Shown one piece after another: positions 27,150-37,102 of a DNA stretch of 44,680 bases. Numbering within the stretch: position 1 is the stretch's first letter; every line of letters begins with the position of its first letter. The stretch is from Paracoccaceae bacterium (GTDB lineage: Bacteria; Pseudomonadota; Alphaproteobacteria; Rhodobacterales; Rhodobacteraceae): contig WTAL01000121.1 in assembly GCA_013139635.1 (NCBI GenBank), positions 1-44,680 of the forward strand, given 5' to 3'. The translations under genes and the position numbers were made by a program. Below the pieces are notes generated by a model. That model ran no database searches and was not told the origin of the DNA. It saw nothing but the letters and a program-made list of their open reading frames with translations.

Positions 27150-28295
27150 ATGACATACCGCCTGACAGCACTTGCTTTGATCCTATCGACGGTTGGCTGC
27201 ACCACCACTGGCCCAAGCCGCACTACACACGATTCTTGCAAGATCGTCGCACCCTATGCTGGGCCTGCATTGCGCGGGCCAGTTGCCAACAGTGTGACGC
27301 ATCTCCGGCCGCTTGATCATAGCGGTTTAACCTCAGGGGAGCGGTCTGCGCTGGCAGCCGCCTTCGCCAAGGCAAAGGATGCTACAGGTGCGCCGAGCAT
27401 AACGGCCGCGGTATGGCAAGAGGGCGGCGCAGCGTGGGCGGCGCGTAGTGGCACTCCGGATGGGCATATTCACTATTGGGCGAGCGTGGGTAAGATCATA
27501 ACGGCAGCAGCCGTGCTGAGACTGGAGCTAGACGGACAGCTTTCCCTAGACGACCCGATTGCAAAATATGTAGAAGGTGTCCCGAATGGTGAAATTATCA
27601 CGCTGCACATGTTGATGACCCATACGTCCGGCCTCTTCAGTTCGAATGAAGATCCGCAGGTGTATGAAGCGGGAGATCTGCTTGATCTCGAAGGTGTTCT
27701 CGATGTTGTGCGGCGCCAGCCACCCTATGCTTGCCCGGGTGCTGTGTGGCGATATTCAAACTCCGGCTATACGCTGCTTGGAGCTGTGATAGAAAACATC
27801 ACAGGGAAACCCTACCATGTGGCAGCCACCGAGCTCGTCCTGTCACGTAGCGCGGGGCAAGGGATTCGGATGCTTGCGCCGAATGAAAGCCTCGACAGCA
27901 TCGTCCCTCCGGCCAATCGTCGGTCTGACCCAAGCATGGATCTGCGCGGGCCACAGGCGGCGGGTGGTGCGGCGGCTGATGCGGAAAGTATGGCGCTGTT
28001 CCTACGCGATCTGATGTCGGGGCGGATACTGCCGCGCGAAACAGTGGCCCGCATGCTCGCTGAGCTTTATCCAATGCATCAGGATGGCCTGTGGTACGGC
28101 CTCGGGCTCATGGTTTATGATGTGCCGGGCCCTGAGGCCGCGCTTTGGATTGGCCATTCGGGGGGCGTGCCCGGCGCGCGCGCGGTTCTGGTCTATGCAC
28201 CAGAGCAAGATGCCATAGTTGCCGTGGCCCTCATCGGTGAGGGCTCGGCCGAGGCGACCGCCAACCTGCTTCTCAATGCATTGGAGCCAGAATGA
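27150..28295 (+). CDS. Serine hydrolase, class C beta-lactamase-like, lipoprotein
   Basis: Lipobox-like STVGC; HYWASVGKIITAAAVLRL (SxxK), YSNSGYTLLGAVIE (YxN), GHSGGVPG (HxG). Confidence 0.9.
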   Translation: MTYRLTALALILSTVGCTTTGPSRTTHDSCKIVAPYAGPALRGPVANSVTHLRPLDHSGLTSGERSALAAAFAKAKDATGAPSITAAVWQEGGAAWAARSGTPDGHIHYWASVGKIITAAAVLRLELDGQLSLDDPIAKYVEGVPNGEIITLHMLMTHTSGLFSSNEDPQVYEAGDLLDLEGVLDVVRRQPPYACPGAVWRYSNSGYTLLGAVIENITGKPYHVAATELVLSRSAGQGIRMLAPNESLDSIVPPANRRSDPSMDLRGPQAAGGAAADAESMALFLRDLMSGRILPRETVARMLAELYPMHQDGLWYGLGLMVYDVPGPEAALWIGHSGGVPGARAVLVYAPEQDAIVAVALIGEGSAEATANLLLNALEPE

Positions 28296-28438
28296 TGGCG
28301 GATCGGCGCCTCCTTTTTGTGATAGTGGCGGTCGCACTCAGTCTTGGCGGCTGCTCAAGTATCAATTGGCAGGGGGCCTATAACGATTGGGCGGAATCCG
28401 TGTGCCGGGAAAATGGTAGCCAATGCGCTGAACCATAA
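28292..28438 (+). CDS. Small lipoprotein, 48 aa
   Basis: ATGA overlap with the upstream stop; MMADRRLLFVIVAVALSLGGCSSINWQGAYNDWAESVCRENGSQCAEP*: signal peptide with LGGC lipobox. Absent from the ORF track because of length. Confidence 0.7.
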   Translation: MMADRRLLFVIVAVALSLGGCSSINWQGAYNDWAESVCRENGSQCAEP

Positions 28439-28686
28439 TGCGCCCTGACCATAGAAAAAACTGGTGAATACCTAGCAATCCGGCTGTTTTAATCAATACC
28501 CTTACGAAAACCGGAGCACGCCATTGCCTGCGTTAAGCTTTCAGCAAAGAAGTTGCCATGGGCATTGACGAATTGTTAATGATTATTGCACTAGTAGTTA
28601 ACACATTGCGACGGCAGGTTTTGCCAAATTTCAGTCGGGAGCCCCATGCAGCCTTCTAAACCCATCATTCTTCAAAGCCGCAACAG

Positions 28687-30093
28687 ATGAAGCCGCTGCT
28701 CCCCGTTATTCTGGCCGGAGGCTCGGGCACGCGGCTATGGCCGCTGTCGCGCAAGCATTATGCCAAGCAGTATTTGCAGCTAGATGGCGCACATACCATG
28801 CTGCAAAATACACTTTCCCGGCTTGATAACCTGCCACATTTGCCACCAATGCTGATTTGTAACGAGGACTCTCGGTTTTTGGCCGCCGAGCAGGTGCGCC
28901 AGCTCGGGGTTTCGGCGTCCATTCTGCTCGAGCCCGCAGGCCGAAACACGGCTCCTGCTTTAGCCATGGGGGCGCTGGAAGCACAAGCGACGGCAGATGA
29001 CCCTGTGCTGCTGGTTATGCCTGCCGACCATAAAATCCATGACAATGCGGCGTTTTGTGAGGCTGTAAAAGCAGGCAGCGCCTTAGCTGAGGGTGGTGAT
29101 CTTGTCACTTTTGGCATCCCCCCCACTCATGCTGAAATCGGATATGGCTATATTCGCGCCACGGTCCCCAAAGGGGGAGCGCTAGAGGTTGAGGCTTTTG
29201 TGGAAAAGCCTGATGCCGCTACGGCCACAGATTATCTGGCGAGCGGGGCGTATTACTGGAATAGCGGCGTTTTCATGTTTCGGGCCAGCAGCTACCTTGC
29301 GGCGCTCCGCCAACATAGGCCCGACATTCTGCGTGCCTGTGAAGCGGCTTTTAAGGGCCGCTCGGCCGATCTTGATTTTCTGCGTTTTGATAAAGATGCG
29401 TTTTTGGCCTGCCCTGCGGAATCAATTGACTACGCCGTGATGGAAAAAGCCAAAAACCTGTTGATGCTGCCGCTTGATGCTGGCTGGAGCGACATTGGCT
29501 CTTGGGCAGCGCTCTGGGAGGCTTCGGCCAAAGATAGCGCGCAAAATTGCGAGATCGGCGATGTGGTTAGCCTGGAAGGGCGCGGCAATTACATTAACGC
29601 CCAAAGCCGGCTTGTGGCGGCTGTGGGCTGCGAAAATATGGTGATTGTAGAAACTAAGGATGCGGTTTTTGTGGCGCCAAAAGCAGGTGTGGCCCACATG
29701 GAGGCGCTGGTGGCGCGGCTGAAGGCTGATAGCCGGCCGGAAGTGGCCTTTCACCGAGATGTATACCGCCCATGGGGCAGTTATGACAAAGTCGACGAAG
29801 GTGCGCGCTATTTGGTGAAGCGCATTACGGTTAAGCCGGGTGGGAAGCTCTCGGTTCAGAAGCATTTTCATCGGGCAGAGCATTGGGTGGTTGTGCGCGG
29901 CACAGCAAAGGTCACCAAGGGTGAGGAGGTGTTGGAGCTTTCTGAAAATCAATCAATTTACCTGCCGCTCGGGGTTGTGCATGCACTTGAAAACAATGGC
30001 GAAACCCCGCTTGAGCTGATCGAAGTGCAAACCGGAGATTACCTTGCAGAGGATGATATCCTGCGGCTGGAAGACCGTTACGGGCGCACGTGA
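28687..30093 (+). CDS. manC: Mannose-1-phosphate guanylyltransferase / mannose-6-phosphate isomerase
   Basis: PVILAGGSGTRLWPLSRKHYAKQYL, FVEKPDAATATDYL, YRPWGSYDKVDEGARYLVKRITVKPGGKLSVQKHFHRAEHWVVVRGTAKV. Confidence 0.94.
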   Translation: MKPLLPVILAGGSGTRLWPLSRKHYAKQYLQLDGAHTMLQNTLSRLDNLPHLPPMLICNEDSRFLAAEQVRQLGVSASILLEPAGRNTAPALAMGALEAQATADDPVLLVMPADHKIHDNAAFCEAVKAGSALAEGGDLVTFGIPPTHAEIGYGYIRATVPKGGALEVEAFVEKPDAATATDYLASGAYYWNSGVFMFRASSYLAALRQHRPDILRACEAAFKGRSADLDFLRFDKDAFLACPAESIDYAVMEKAKNLLMLPLDAGWSDIGSWAALWEASAKDSAQNCEIGDVVSLEGRGNYINAQSRLVAAVGCENMVIVETKDAVFVAPKAGVAHMEALVARLKADSRPEVAFHRDVYRPWGSYDKVDEGARYLVKRITVKPGGKLSVQKHFHRAEHWVVVRGTAKVTKGEEVLELSENQSIYLPLGVVHALENNGETPLELIEVQTGDYLAEDDILRLEDRYGRT

Positions 30094-30105
30094 TATGGTC
30101 ACAAA

Positions 30106-30135
30106 AAAGGGGCCCGCCACACGGCGCGCCCCTTT
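30106..30135. terminator. Bidirectional hairpin terminator between manC and petC
   Basis: AAAGGGGC-C-CGCC-ACAC-GGCG-C-GCCCCTTT between convergent genes, flanked by A/T-rich tracts. Confidence 0.7.
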
Positions 30136-30156
30136 CCAAATCAATTGCGTAAGACC

Positions 30157-30939
30157 TTAGTCTTTGCGCTTGGCCTTGGCCCAGATCTTTTTGTTGGTCA
30201 GATAAAGCATAGCCGCAAGGAAGGTGAGGAAAATCACTGCCACAAGGCCAGCTTTTTTACGGTCTACCAGCTTAGGCTCCGCTGTCCACATCAGGAAGGA
30301 TGCCACATCTTCGGCCAGCGCATGCACGTCGTTATCTGCGGCAGGTTCAAACTCAACCAGCTCGTCAAACAAGGGCGGAGGCATAGATGTCCAGCCGCCG
30401 GGGAATGCTGTATTTTCATACAGAATCGTGCCAGCCTGCTCTTTTTCCTCGCCGGAATAACCGGAGAGAAAAGCGGCAATGTATTCTGGGCCACCAACGC
30501 CGCGGAAGAGCGGGTTAACCACCAAGCCATATGGGCCTTCAAAGCCTTTGCGGGCTTTGGCCATCAACGAGAGATCAGGCGCGCCGTCATATTGGCTGTC
30601 GCCAAATTTATCTGACGGGATCGCAGGGCGAAAATCGTCAAGCTCGGCGTCAAACACCTCAAACTGAGCGGCATAGGCTTTTACCTGATCTTCAGGTAGG
30701 CCAACGCCACCAGCGTCTCCGAGGTTGCGATAAGCCACAAGGTTAAGCCCGTGACATGCGGCGCAAACTTCGGTGTATACTTGCAAACCGCGCTGAAGCT
30801 CGGCCTCCTCGTAAATACCAAATACACCTTCAAAGCTGAAAGCAACGTCGTGGATCTCGCCACCACCGCTCGCAGAGGCCGAAGTCCCAAAACCTAGCAC
30901 CACAAGGGCGGAAAGGATCGTTTTCTTAAACATTTTCAT
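30157..30939 (-). CDS. petC: Cytochrome c1 of the bc1 complex
   Basis: Heme motif VCAACHGLNLVAYRNL; C-terminal TM; adjacent to petB. Confidence 0.94.
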   Translation of the reverse strand: MKMFKKTILSALVVLGFGTSASASGGGEIHDVAFSFEGVFGIYEEAELQRGLQVYTEVCAACHGLNLVAYRNLGDAGGVGLPEDQVKAYAAQFEVFDAELDDFRPAIPSDKFGDSQYDGAPDLSLMAKARKGFEGPYGLVVNPLFRGVGGPEYIAAFLSGYSGEEKEQAGTILYENTAFPGGWTSMPPPLFDELVEFEPAADNDVHALAEDVASFLMWTAEPKLVDRKKAGLVAVIFLTFLAAMLYLTNKKIWAKAKRKD

Positions 30940-30948
30940 TGTCCTTTC

Positions 30949-32265
30949 TTACTCTGCCGACTTAGGCGGATAATGGGAATCAAAGTCTTCTTCAATGGTT
31001 TCAGGCGGTGTTTGCGGTTTCTCGAACAAGCCAAGAAGCGGCAGGATCACCAAGAAATAACCGAACCAATAGAAGGAGGCGTATAGCGCCATGCTGGCAT
31101 AAGGCTCTTCCGCAGGGCGGGAGCCGAGCCACATCAGGAACATGAAGTCAAACGCCAGTAGCCAGAAGAAGAAACGGAATGCCGGGCGGAAACGGCCCGA
31201 GCGCACTTTGGAAGTATCAAGCCATGGCACGAGGGCCATCACAAAGATCGAACCAAACATCGCAACCACACCAAAGAACTTCGCATCAACAATGCCGCCA
31301 GTGATGAAGGATGTGAACTGCACAACCATTACATCAGCGGTAAACGCGCGCAAAATGGCGTAGAACGGCAGGTAATACCATTCAGGCACAATGTGCGGCG
31401 GTGTTTTCAGCGGGTCAGCCATGATATAGTTATCTGGCTCACCAAAGAAGTTTGGCATGAAGCCAATTACGGCCGCAAACACGATCAACACCACTACAAG
31501 CGCGTAGAGGTCTTTGATCACAAAGTATGGCCAGAATGGCAGGGTGTCTTTCTCGGCTTCTTTCTTTGAGCCACGACGAACCTCAACACCGGTTGGGTTT
31601 GAATTGCCCGTGGTGTGGAAGGCCCAGATGTGCAGCGCCACCAGCGCAACAATCACAAATGGCAGCAAATAGTGCAGCGAGAAGAAGCGGTTAAGCGTTG
31701 CGTTATCAACAGCCGGCCCACCAAGGAGCCAAGCTTGCAAGCTTTCGCCCACGCCCGGAACCGCGCCAAACAGGCCGGTAATCACGGTCGCACCCCAGAA
31801 GGACATTTGGCCCCAAGGAAGAACGTAGCCGAGGAAACCCGTTGCCATCATTGCCAAGTAAATCAACATACCGATGATCCACGTAACTTCACGCGGGGCT
31901 TTATAGGAACCGTAGTAAAGGCCACGGAAGATGTGCAGATATACCGCAATAAAGAACAACGTTGCGCCGTTCATGTGGGTATAGCGGATCAGCCAACCGT
32001 AGTTCACATCACGCATGATGTGCTCAACCGATTGGAACGCCATGCTCACGTGCGGCGTATAGTGCATCGCCAAAATAATGCCGGTAATGATTTGCAAAAC
32101 CAGTGTGAAGGCGAGCACAATGCCCCAGATCCACATCCAGTTCAGGTTTTTTGGCGTCGGAATCATAATTACATTATGAATCAGCCCTACAATAGGGAGC
32201 CGCTTGTCGAGCCATTTTTCCGCGTTGGATTTTGGCTCGTAATTATCGTGTGGGATACCACCCAT
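30949..32265 (-). CDS. petB: Cytochrome b of the bc1 complex
   Basis: [67 protein letters not shown]. Confidence 0.96.
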   Translation of the reverse strand: MGGIPHDNYEPKSNAEKWLDKRLPIVGLIHNVIMIPTPKNLNWMWIWGIVLAFTLVLQIITGIILAMHYTPHVSMAFQSVEHIMRDVNYGWLIRYTHMNGATLFFIAVYLHIFRGLYYGSYKAPREVTWIIGMLIYLAMMATGFLGYVLPWGQMSFWGATVITGLFGAVPGVGESLQAWLLGGPAVDNATLNRFFSLHYLLPFVIVALVALHIWAFHTTGNSNPTGVEVRRGSKKEAEKDTLPFWPYFVIKDLYALVVVLIVFAAVIGFMPNFFGEPDNYIMADPLKTPPHIVPEWYYLPFYAILRAFTADVMVVQFTSFITGGIVDAKFFGVVAMFGSIFVMALVPWLDTSKVRSGRFRPAFRFFFWLLAFDFMFLMWLGSRPAEEPYASMALYASFYWFGYFLVILPLLGLFEKPQTPPETIEEDFDSHYPPKSAE

Positions 32266-32276
32266 GATGTTCTCCC

Positions 32277-32834
32277 TTAGCCTAGTTTAATGACGGTGTC
32301 GGACAAAAACTCGGATGTCGGCACCAGAAGGTTGAGCGGGGCAGGCCCCTTGCGAATACGGCCAGCCGCATCATAGTGCGACCCGTGGCATGGGCAGAAC
32401 CAGCCACCAAACTCACCAGCGCCATCCCCAATAGGGATACAGCCGAGATGGGTGCAAACACCGATCATCACCAGCCATTCGCCAGCTTCATCCAGCGTGC
32501 GGTTCTCATCCGAAGCGTCTGTCTCGAACTTATTGTTGTTTTGCGAGGTTTGATCCGGAAGATCAGCCAGCGGTGTGCCACGGCTTTCTTCGATCTCTTC
32601 TGCGGTGCGGCGGCGGATAAACACCGGCTTACCACGCCATTTTTTGGTAATCTGTGTGCCGGGCTCAATGCCGTCAATGTCGATCTCGATGGACGAAAGC
32701 GCCTGAACATCGGCGCTGGGGTTCATTTGGTCGACCAGCGGCCAAACAGCGGCGCCAACCGCTACGGCTCCGGTTGTGGCTGTCGCGACATATAGAAAAT
32801 CGCGGCGCGAGCCTGTATCTTCTGCGTGAGACAA
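32277..32834 (-). CDS. petA: Ubiquinol-cytochrome c reductase Rieske iron-sulfur subunit (probable TTG start)
   Basis: [35 protein letters not shown] Tat-type N-terminus; CTHLGCIP and [12 protein letters not shown]-track start (32930) is upstream of homologous starts; TTG at 32834 follows GGGGGGACG. Confidence 0.92.
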   Translation of the reverse strand: MSHAEDTGSRRDFLYVATATTGAVAVGAAVWPLVDQMNPSADVQALSSIEIDIDGIEPGTQITKKWRGKPVFIRRRTAEEIEESRGTPLADLPDQTSQNNNKFETDASDENRTLDEAGEWLVMIGVCTHLGCIPIGDGAGEFGGWFCPCHGSHYDAAGRIRKGPAPLNLLVPTSEFLSDTVIKLG

Positions 32835-32972
32835 TGGACGTCCCCCCTTGCTGATGCCCGATTCTCGGGCTTGATATACATTTTGAGCCCGCAGATTGCA
32901 GGCATTGCAGGAACCGAATACACCTGACATGGCGCGCGGTCCAGCGGACTTTGCGCCGCATGCCTAAAGAAA

Positions 32973-33431
32973 GTGGAAATATTGGCCAAAAAACTACGAA
33001 TCGCGGCTTTTCAGCCCGATATTGCCCCGAATCTTGGCACAATGATTCGACTCGCCGCCTGCTTTGATGCCGGAATTGACGTGATAGAGCCCTGCGGATT
33101 CCCGTTTTCGGTCAAAGCCCTGCGCCGTTCGGCGATGGATTATGCCGATATTGCAGATATTTCCCGCCATGCCTCATGGCAGGCGTTTCAGGCCCAGCGC
33201 ACTGGCCGCCTGATTCTGATGTCCACCAAAGCCGCCACGCCCCTATGGGATTTTGGCTTTCAGGAAGGAGACACTATAATGATGGGCCGCGAAAGTGCTG
33301 GCGTGCCAGACGAGGTGGCGCAAATCTGCGACGCCCGCCTACTCATCCCCATGCCCGGCGGTGGCCGCTCGCTAAATGTGGCCGTGTCGGCAGGAATAGC
33401 TATAGGCGAAGCGACCCGCCAGCTCCGGTAG
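32973..33431 (+). CDS. trmL: tRNA (cytidine(34)-2'-O)-methyltransferase (SpoU/TrmL family)
   Basis: AAFQPDIAPNLGTMIRLAACFDAGIDVIEPCGFPFS, MMGRESAGVPDEV, RSLNVAVSAGIAIGEATRQL. Confidence 0.92.
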   Translation: MEILAKKLRIAAFQPDIAPNLGTMIRLAACFDAGIDVIEPCGFPFSVKALRRSAMDYADIADISRHASWQAFQAQRTGRLILMSTKAATPLWDFGFQEGDTIMMGRESAGVPDEVAQICDARLLIPMPGGGRSLNVAVSAGIAIGEATRQLR

Positions 33432-33440
33432 GGTGGGGTT

Positions 33441-33860
33441 TTACCCTGCGGGGTATTTCTCTGCCATATCCGCCAGCCCCGCCACAACCAATTCCTCCAA
33501 TACTGCCATATCAACATCCGCCAGTTTATTGATATAAAGGCAGGATTTCCCCTTTTTATACTTCCCAATTCGGCCCAGAATTTCTGAATAATCCGTATAT
33601 CCGGGCATTATATAAATCACCAAATTGGCCTTGCGCGGCGAAAAGCCAACCCGTAAGGCGTCCCCTTCACGGCCACTTTCATACTTGTAGTGGTAGCTCC
33701 CAAAGCCAATTATAGACGCGCCCCACATTTTAGCAGGCCAGCCCGTGACCCGCGTCATCATCTCCAGCACAACCTCCGCATCAGCGCGGCGTTTTGGATT
33801 CTCCACGGATTGTAAAAATGCCGCCACATCGTCGTCATTTTCTTGCGTTTTATTGGCCAT
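33441..33860 (-). CDS. DUF1801 domain protein
   Basis: VTGWPAKMWGASIIGFGSYHYKYESGREGDALRVGFSPRKANLVIYIM..LGRIGKYKKGKSCLYINKLADVDM. Start chosen at MANKTQEN. Confidence 0.85.
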   Translation of the reverse strand: MANKTQENDDDVAAFLQSVENPKRRADAEVVLEMMTRVTGWPAKMWGASIIGFGSYHYKYESGREGDALRVGFSPRKANLVIYIMPGYTDYSEILGRIGKYKKGKSCLYINKLADVDMAVLEELVVAGLADMAEKYPAG

Positions 33861-33970
33861 TTTCTCCCCCATTTTGCAATATTCTAGCATATTTCTGAAA
33901 TTCACCAAATCCGCTTGCGAAAACCTCGGCTTCCCCGCATCCTGCACCCAAATTCTTATGGAGAAGCCCA

Positions 33971-35446
33971 ATGCTCGATAAAACCGAACTTGCCAGCAAG
34001 CTAAATGACCCGTCACTGCTTATTACCCAAGCCTATGTGGCTGGAGAGTGGGTGGAGGCCGACAGCGGCAACACGCTAGAGGTCACTAACCCAGCGCGGG
34101 GAGACGTGATTGCCAAGGTCGCAGATTGCGGTGTGGCCGAAACCCGCCGCGCCATTAATGCCGCTTATAAAGCGCAAAAACCTTGGGCCGCCCGCACCGG
34201 CAAAGACCGCGCGGCCGTGCTGCGTAAGTGGTTTGACCTGATGGTTGAAAATGCCGACGACCTAGGCGCAATTCTGACCGCTGAAATGGGCAAGCCACTG
34301 GCCGAGGCCAAAGGCGAAATCATGTATGGCGCCAGCTTTATTGAGTGGTTTTCGGAAGAGGCCAAGCGGGTATATGGCGAGACTATTCCCGGCCACCAGG
34401 AAAGCAAACGCATCGTGGTGCTCAAGCAACCCGTCGGCGTGGTGGCTTCTATCACCCCGTGGAATTTCCCGAACGCGATGATCGCGCGCAAAGTTGGCCC
34501 AGCGCTGGCCGCTGGCTGCGCATTTGTGGCTAAACCCGCCGCCGAAACGCCGCTTTCAGCACTCGCCATGGCTTTGCTCGCCGAGCGTGCTGGCGTGCCG
34601 AAAGGCGTATTTTCTGTGGTGCCATCTACGGCGGCTGCTGATGTCGGAAAGGAGTTTACGTCCAACCCTAAGGTCCGCAAACTCACGTTTACCGGCTCCA
34701 CAAATGTGGGCCGCATTCTGCTCGCGCAAGGCGCTGGGCAAGTTATGAAAATGAGCATGGAACTGGGTGGAAATGCCCCCTTCATCGTGTTTGACGACGC
34801 CGATCTTGATGCCGCCGTAGAAGGCGCGATGATCGCGAAATACCGCAATAACGGCCAAACCTGTGTGTGTGCCAACCGGATTTACGTGCAGGACGGCGTG
34901 TATGACGCTTTCGCTGAGAAAATGGCGGCAGCCGTGGGCAATATGAAGGTCGGAGACGGCTTTGAGGATGGCACGATCGCAGGCCCGCTTATTACCCAAG
35001 CCGCCGTAGAAAAGGTGGAAGCGCATATTGCTGACGCCACCGCCAAAGGGGCCACCGTTACCACCGGCGGCCATCGCCACGCGCTCGGCGGCACCTTCTT
35101 TGAGCCAACCATTCTTACGGGCGTGACCCGCGATATGATCGTCACCAATGATGAAACCTTTGGCCCCGTGGCGCCGCTGTTTCGCTTCACCGATGAAGAC
35201 GACGTGATCGAGCAAGCCAACGATACCATCTTTGGCCTCGCCAGCTATTTTTACGCCAACAACCTCAGCCGCGTATGGCGGGTTGCTGAAGCGCTGGAAT
35301 ATGGCATGGTCGGGGTGAATACCGGCCTGATTTCCACCGAGGTGGCGCCTTTTGGCGGGGTTAAGCAATCAGGCCTTGGTCGTGAAGGCTCACACCACGG
35401 GATCGAGGATTATCTAGAGCTGAAGTATATTTGCATGGAGGTTTAG
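33971..35446 (+). CDS. gabD: NAD(P)-dependent succinate-semialdehyde dehydrogenase
   Basis: SITPWNFPNAMIARKVGPALAAGCAFVAKPA, KLTFTGSTNVGRILL, MELGGNAPFIVFDDADLDAAVEGAM, NNGQTCVCANRIYV. Confidence 0.92.
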   Translation: MLDKTELASKLNDPSLLITQAYVAGEWVEADSGNTLEVTNPARGDVIAKVADCGVAETRRAINAAYKAQKPWAARTGKDRAAVLRKWFDLMVENADDLGAILTAEMGKPLAEAKGEIMYGASFIEWFSEEAKRVYGETIPGHQESKRIVVLKQPVGVVASITPWNFPNAMIARKVGPALAAGCAFVAKPAAETPLSALAMALLAERAGVPKGVFSVVPSTAAADVGKEFTSNPKVRKLTFTGSTNVGRILLAQGAGQVMKMSMELGGNAPFIVFDDADLDAAVEGAMIAKYRNNGQTCVCANRIYVQDGVYDAFAEKMAAAVGNMKVGDGFEDGTIAGPLITQAAVEKVEAHIADATAKGATVTTGGHRHALGGTFFEPTILTGVTRDMIVTNDETFGPVAPLFRFTDEDDVIEQANDTIFGLASYFYANNLSRVWRVAEALEYGMVGVNTGLISTEVAPFGGVKQSGLGREGSHHGIEDYLELKYICMEV

Positions 35447-35844
35447 GCAAATGGGCTAAAACCAAACGCTAAAATCAGCGCAATGCCCAGCCCTATCAGG
35501 CCAATAAAAGCCGCCAAATGCGCGGCCTGTTCACGCAGGCTGGGCGTGTGGTTTTTAAACTTTCCAGCGGCTCGGACTACAAGGTAAAACACGCCACCAA
35601 TCCCACCAAAAAGCACCAGCCCAACCAGAAAAGTAAACCCGTCTCCAAAGTTAAGCGATTGCGGGTCGTGGTTACGTGGTGCCAACCCTTGCACGTATGT
35701 GCCGAAAAACGCGGTTACGGTCGCATAGGGCAAGATTAGCCAGCGGCTATGTTGCCGATAAGCAGCCCGCAACGCCACAAAACCAGGCAGCGCCACCGCA
35801 ACAATAATGATCAGCGCTCCGGCAAAATTTTCGTATAGGTTCAC
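35443..35844 (-). CDS. Hypothetical membrane protein (probable GTG start)
   Basis: Four hydrophobic segments; GTG at 35844 preceded by TTGGAGG. Confidence 0.6.
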   Translation of the reverse strand: MNLYENFAGALIIIVAVALPGFVALRAAYRQHSRWLILPYATVTAFFGTYVQGLAPRNHDPQSLNFGDGFTFLVGLVLFGGIGGVFYLVVRAAGKFKNHTPSLREQAAHLAAFIGLIGLGIALILAFGFSPFA

Positions 35845-35904
35845 TCTGGCCTCCAAGGTTGGGTGCAAGGTTACACAAGCTACGCTAAAATGAAAGCGCC
35901 CTTG

Positions 35905-36156
35905 CTAAATGGGCATACGCTCGATCTCATAGAAAAACACCACAATATGAAACACAGCATACATCGCCGCAAAGACCACTAAAAAGAGCCATTGCTCGCG
36001 GTGCTGACCGCTAGCGGCCCCTTGAAAGCCGCCAAAGTAGCGAGCAATCACCAAGGCCACGCCGCCGAATATGGCAATGATGAGCGCAAACCCTAAAACC
36101 CAAGCACTGGGTCTTGGCTGAAATAGCCCGAAACCTTGGTGTATCTCGCTGTCTGT
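35905..36156 (-). pseudogene. C-terminal membrane-protein remnant lacking a start codon
   Basis: Open frame ...QGFGLFQPRPSAWVLGFALIIAIFGGVALVIARYFGGFQGAASGQHREQWLFLVVFAAMYAVFHIVVFFYEIERMPI*; in-frame TAA at 36157-36159 and no ATG/GTG/TTG upstream of the first TM helix. Confidence 0.4.
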
Positions 36157-36304
36157 TTACCGAGCTTTGCAAAATGGCAGCTCAAATGAGGGTGTAACTA
36201 TTCTTGTTTCACCATCGCGCTTTCAACTGACTAAATATGCAGCTTCGGACCAGTTAGGCCAACTATCCGTGATCTTAGGGTTCAAACTAAACGGGAATGC
36301 GTAG
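36122..36304 (+). pseudogene. Possible 3' remnant of a CpaB-like (Flp pilus assembly) gene
   Basis: 60-codon open frame NSPKPWCISLSVYRALQNGSSNEGVTILVSPSRFQLTKYAASDQLGQLSVILGFKLNGNA* with no start; VTxLVSP...A...GQLSVIL resembles CpaB C-termini. Confidence 0.25.
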
Positions 36305-36313
36305 GCTATAATG

Positions 36314-36955
36314 TCATTCAAGCGCGTTAAGAATACTTGGCAACCGCATGCCTTGCAGCATCATATGGTCACGCATCAGCACATTTGCTTTTGCACCATC
36401 TTTTTTTAAGATTGCGTCACATATCTGGCGATGCTCTTCGATAGATTTTTCAAGGCGTCCGACAACATCATAAGGCATGAGGCGGTAGACGTTGATGCGC
36501 GCCTGAATTTGTTCTAGCTGATCAATCAACCACTTGTTACCGCTGGCATGGTTAATGGCTGCGTGAAAAACCAGATTGGCACTTGCATAGGCAGGAATAT
36601 CTTGGGCATCCGCTGCGGTAACGCATTGTTCCAGCCCCCTTAGAATAGCTCGTTTGTGTGAGTGCGTTAGGTTTTCACTCGCCAAACGGCATGCCATGCC
36701 CTCAAGTTCTGCTGTAACTTCAAACAGGTCGCTGAGCTCTTTGGCAGACAGAACCCGTACGATGGCCCCTTTGCGCGGCCGCGTTTCTAACAGGCCGCTA
36801 TCCACCATGGACCGGATGGCTTCACGAATTGGCGTGCGGCTGATTCCAAATCGTTCTGCAAGACCAGCTTCCTCTAACTGATCACCGGGGCTCAGAATGC
36901 CACTGAAAATCTCGTGCTTTAGCTGTTCAATAAGCTTGTCTGCCGCGCGCGCCAT
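36314..36955 (-). CDS. GntR family (FCD/FadR subfamily) transcriptional regulator
   Basis: GDQLEEAGLAERFGISRTPIREAIRSMVDSGLLETRPRKGAIVRVLS wHTH plus all-helical FCD domain. Confidence 0.92.
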   Translation of the reverse strand: MARAADKLIEQLKHEIFSGILSPGDQLEEAGLAERFGISRTPIREAIRSMVDSGLLETRPRKGAIVRVLSAKELSDLFEVTAELEGMACRLASENLTHSHKRAILRGLEQCVTAADAQDIPAYASANLVFHAAINHASGNKWLIDQLEQIQARINVYRLMPYDVVGRLEKSIEEHRQICDAILKKDGAKANVLMRDHMMLQGMRLPSILNALE

Positions 36956-37036
36956 AGTGGATCCTTTTCGTTAATGTAGCCGTTTATTTGCGAATATGCC
37001 AGATCAAACCAAAATATAAAAATATTTATTATTGCT

Positions 37037-37091
37037 ATATGTATCCATTGTGACTAATCATATGTATCCAGATAGCTATAATAAGTATCCA
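37037..37091. promoter_or_regulatory. Three ATAWGTATCCA direct repeats (iterated operator candidate) upstream of dctP
   Basis: ATATGTATCCA at 37037-37047 and 37060-37070; ATAAGTATCCA at 37081-37091; spacing 23 and 21 nt. Confidence 0.6.
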
Positions 37092-37102
37092 AAAGGGAGA
37101 AT

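Noticed and set aside
28570-28604. TTAA...TTAA arrangement upstream of manC considered as a CtrA site
   Set aside because: Spacing is 18 nt rather than the TTAA-N7-TTAA consensus; TTAA pairs this close are expected by chance in AT-rich intergenic DNA.
34556-35368. 270-aa ORF antisense to the SSADH gene
   Set aside because: Antisense shadow ORF of a well-supported aldehyde dehydrogenase.
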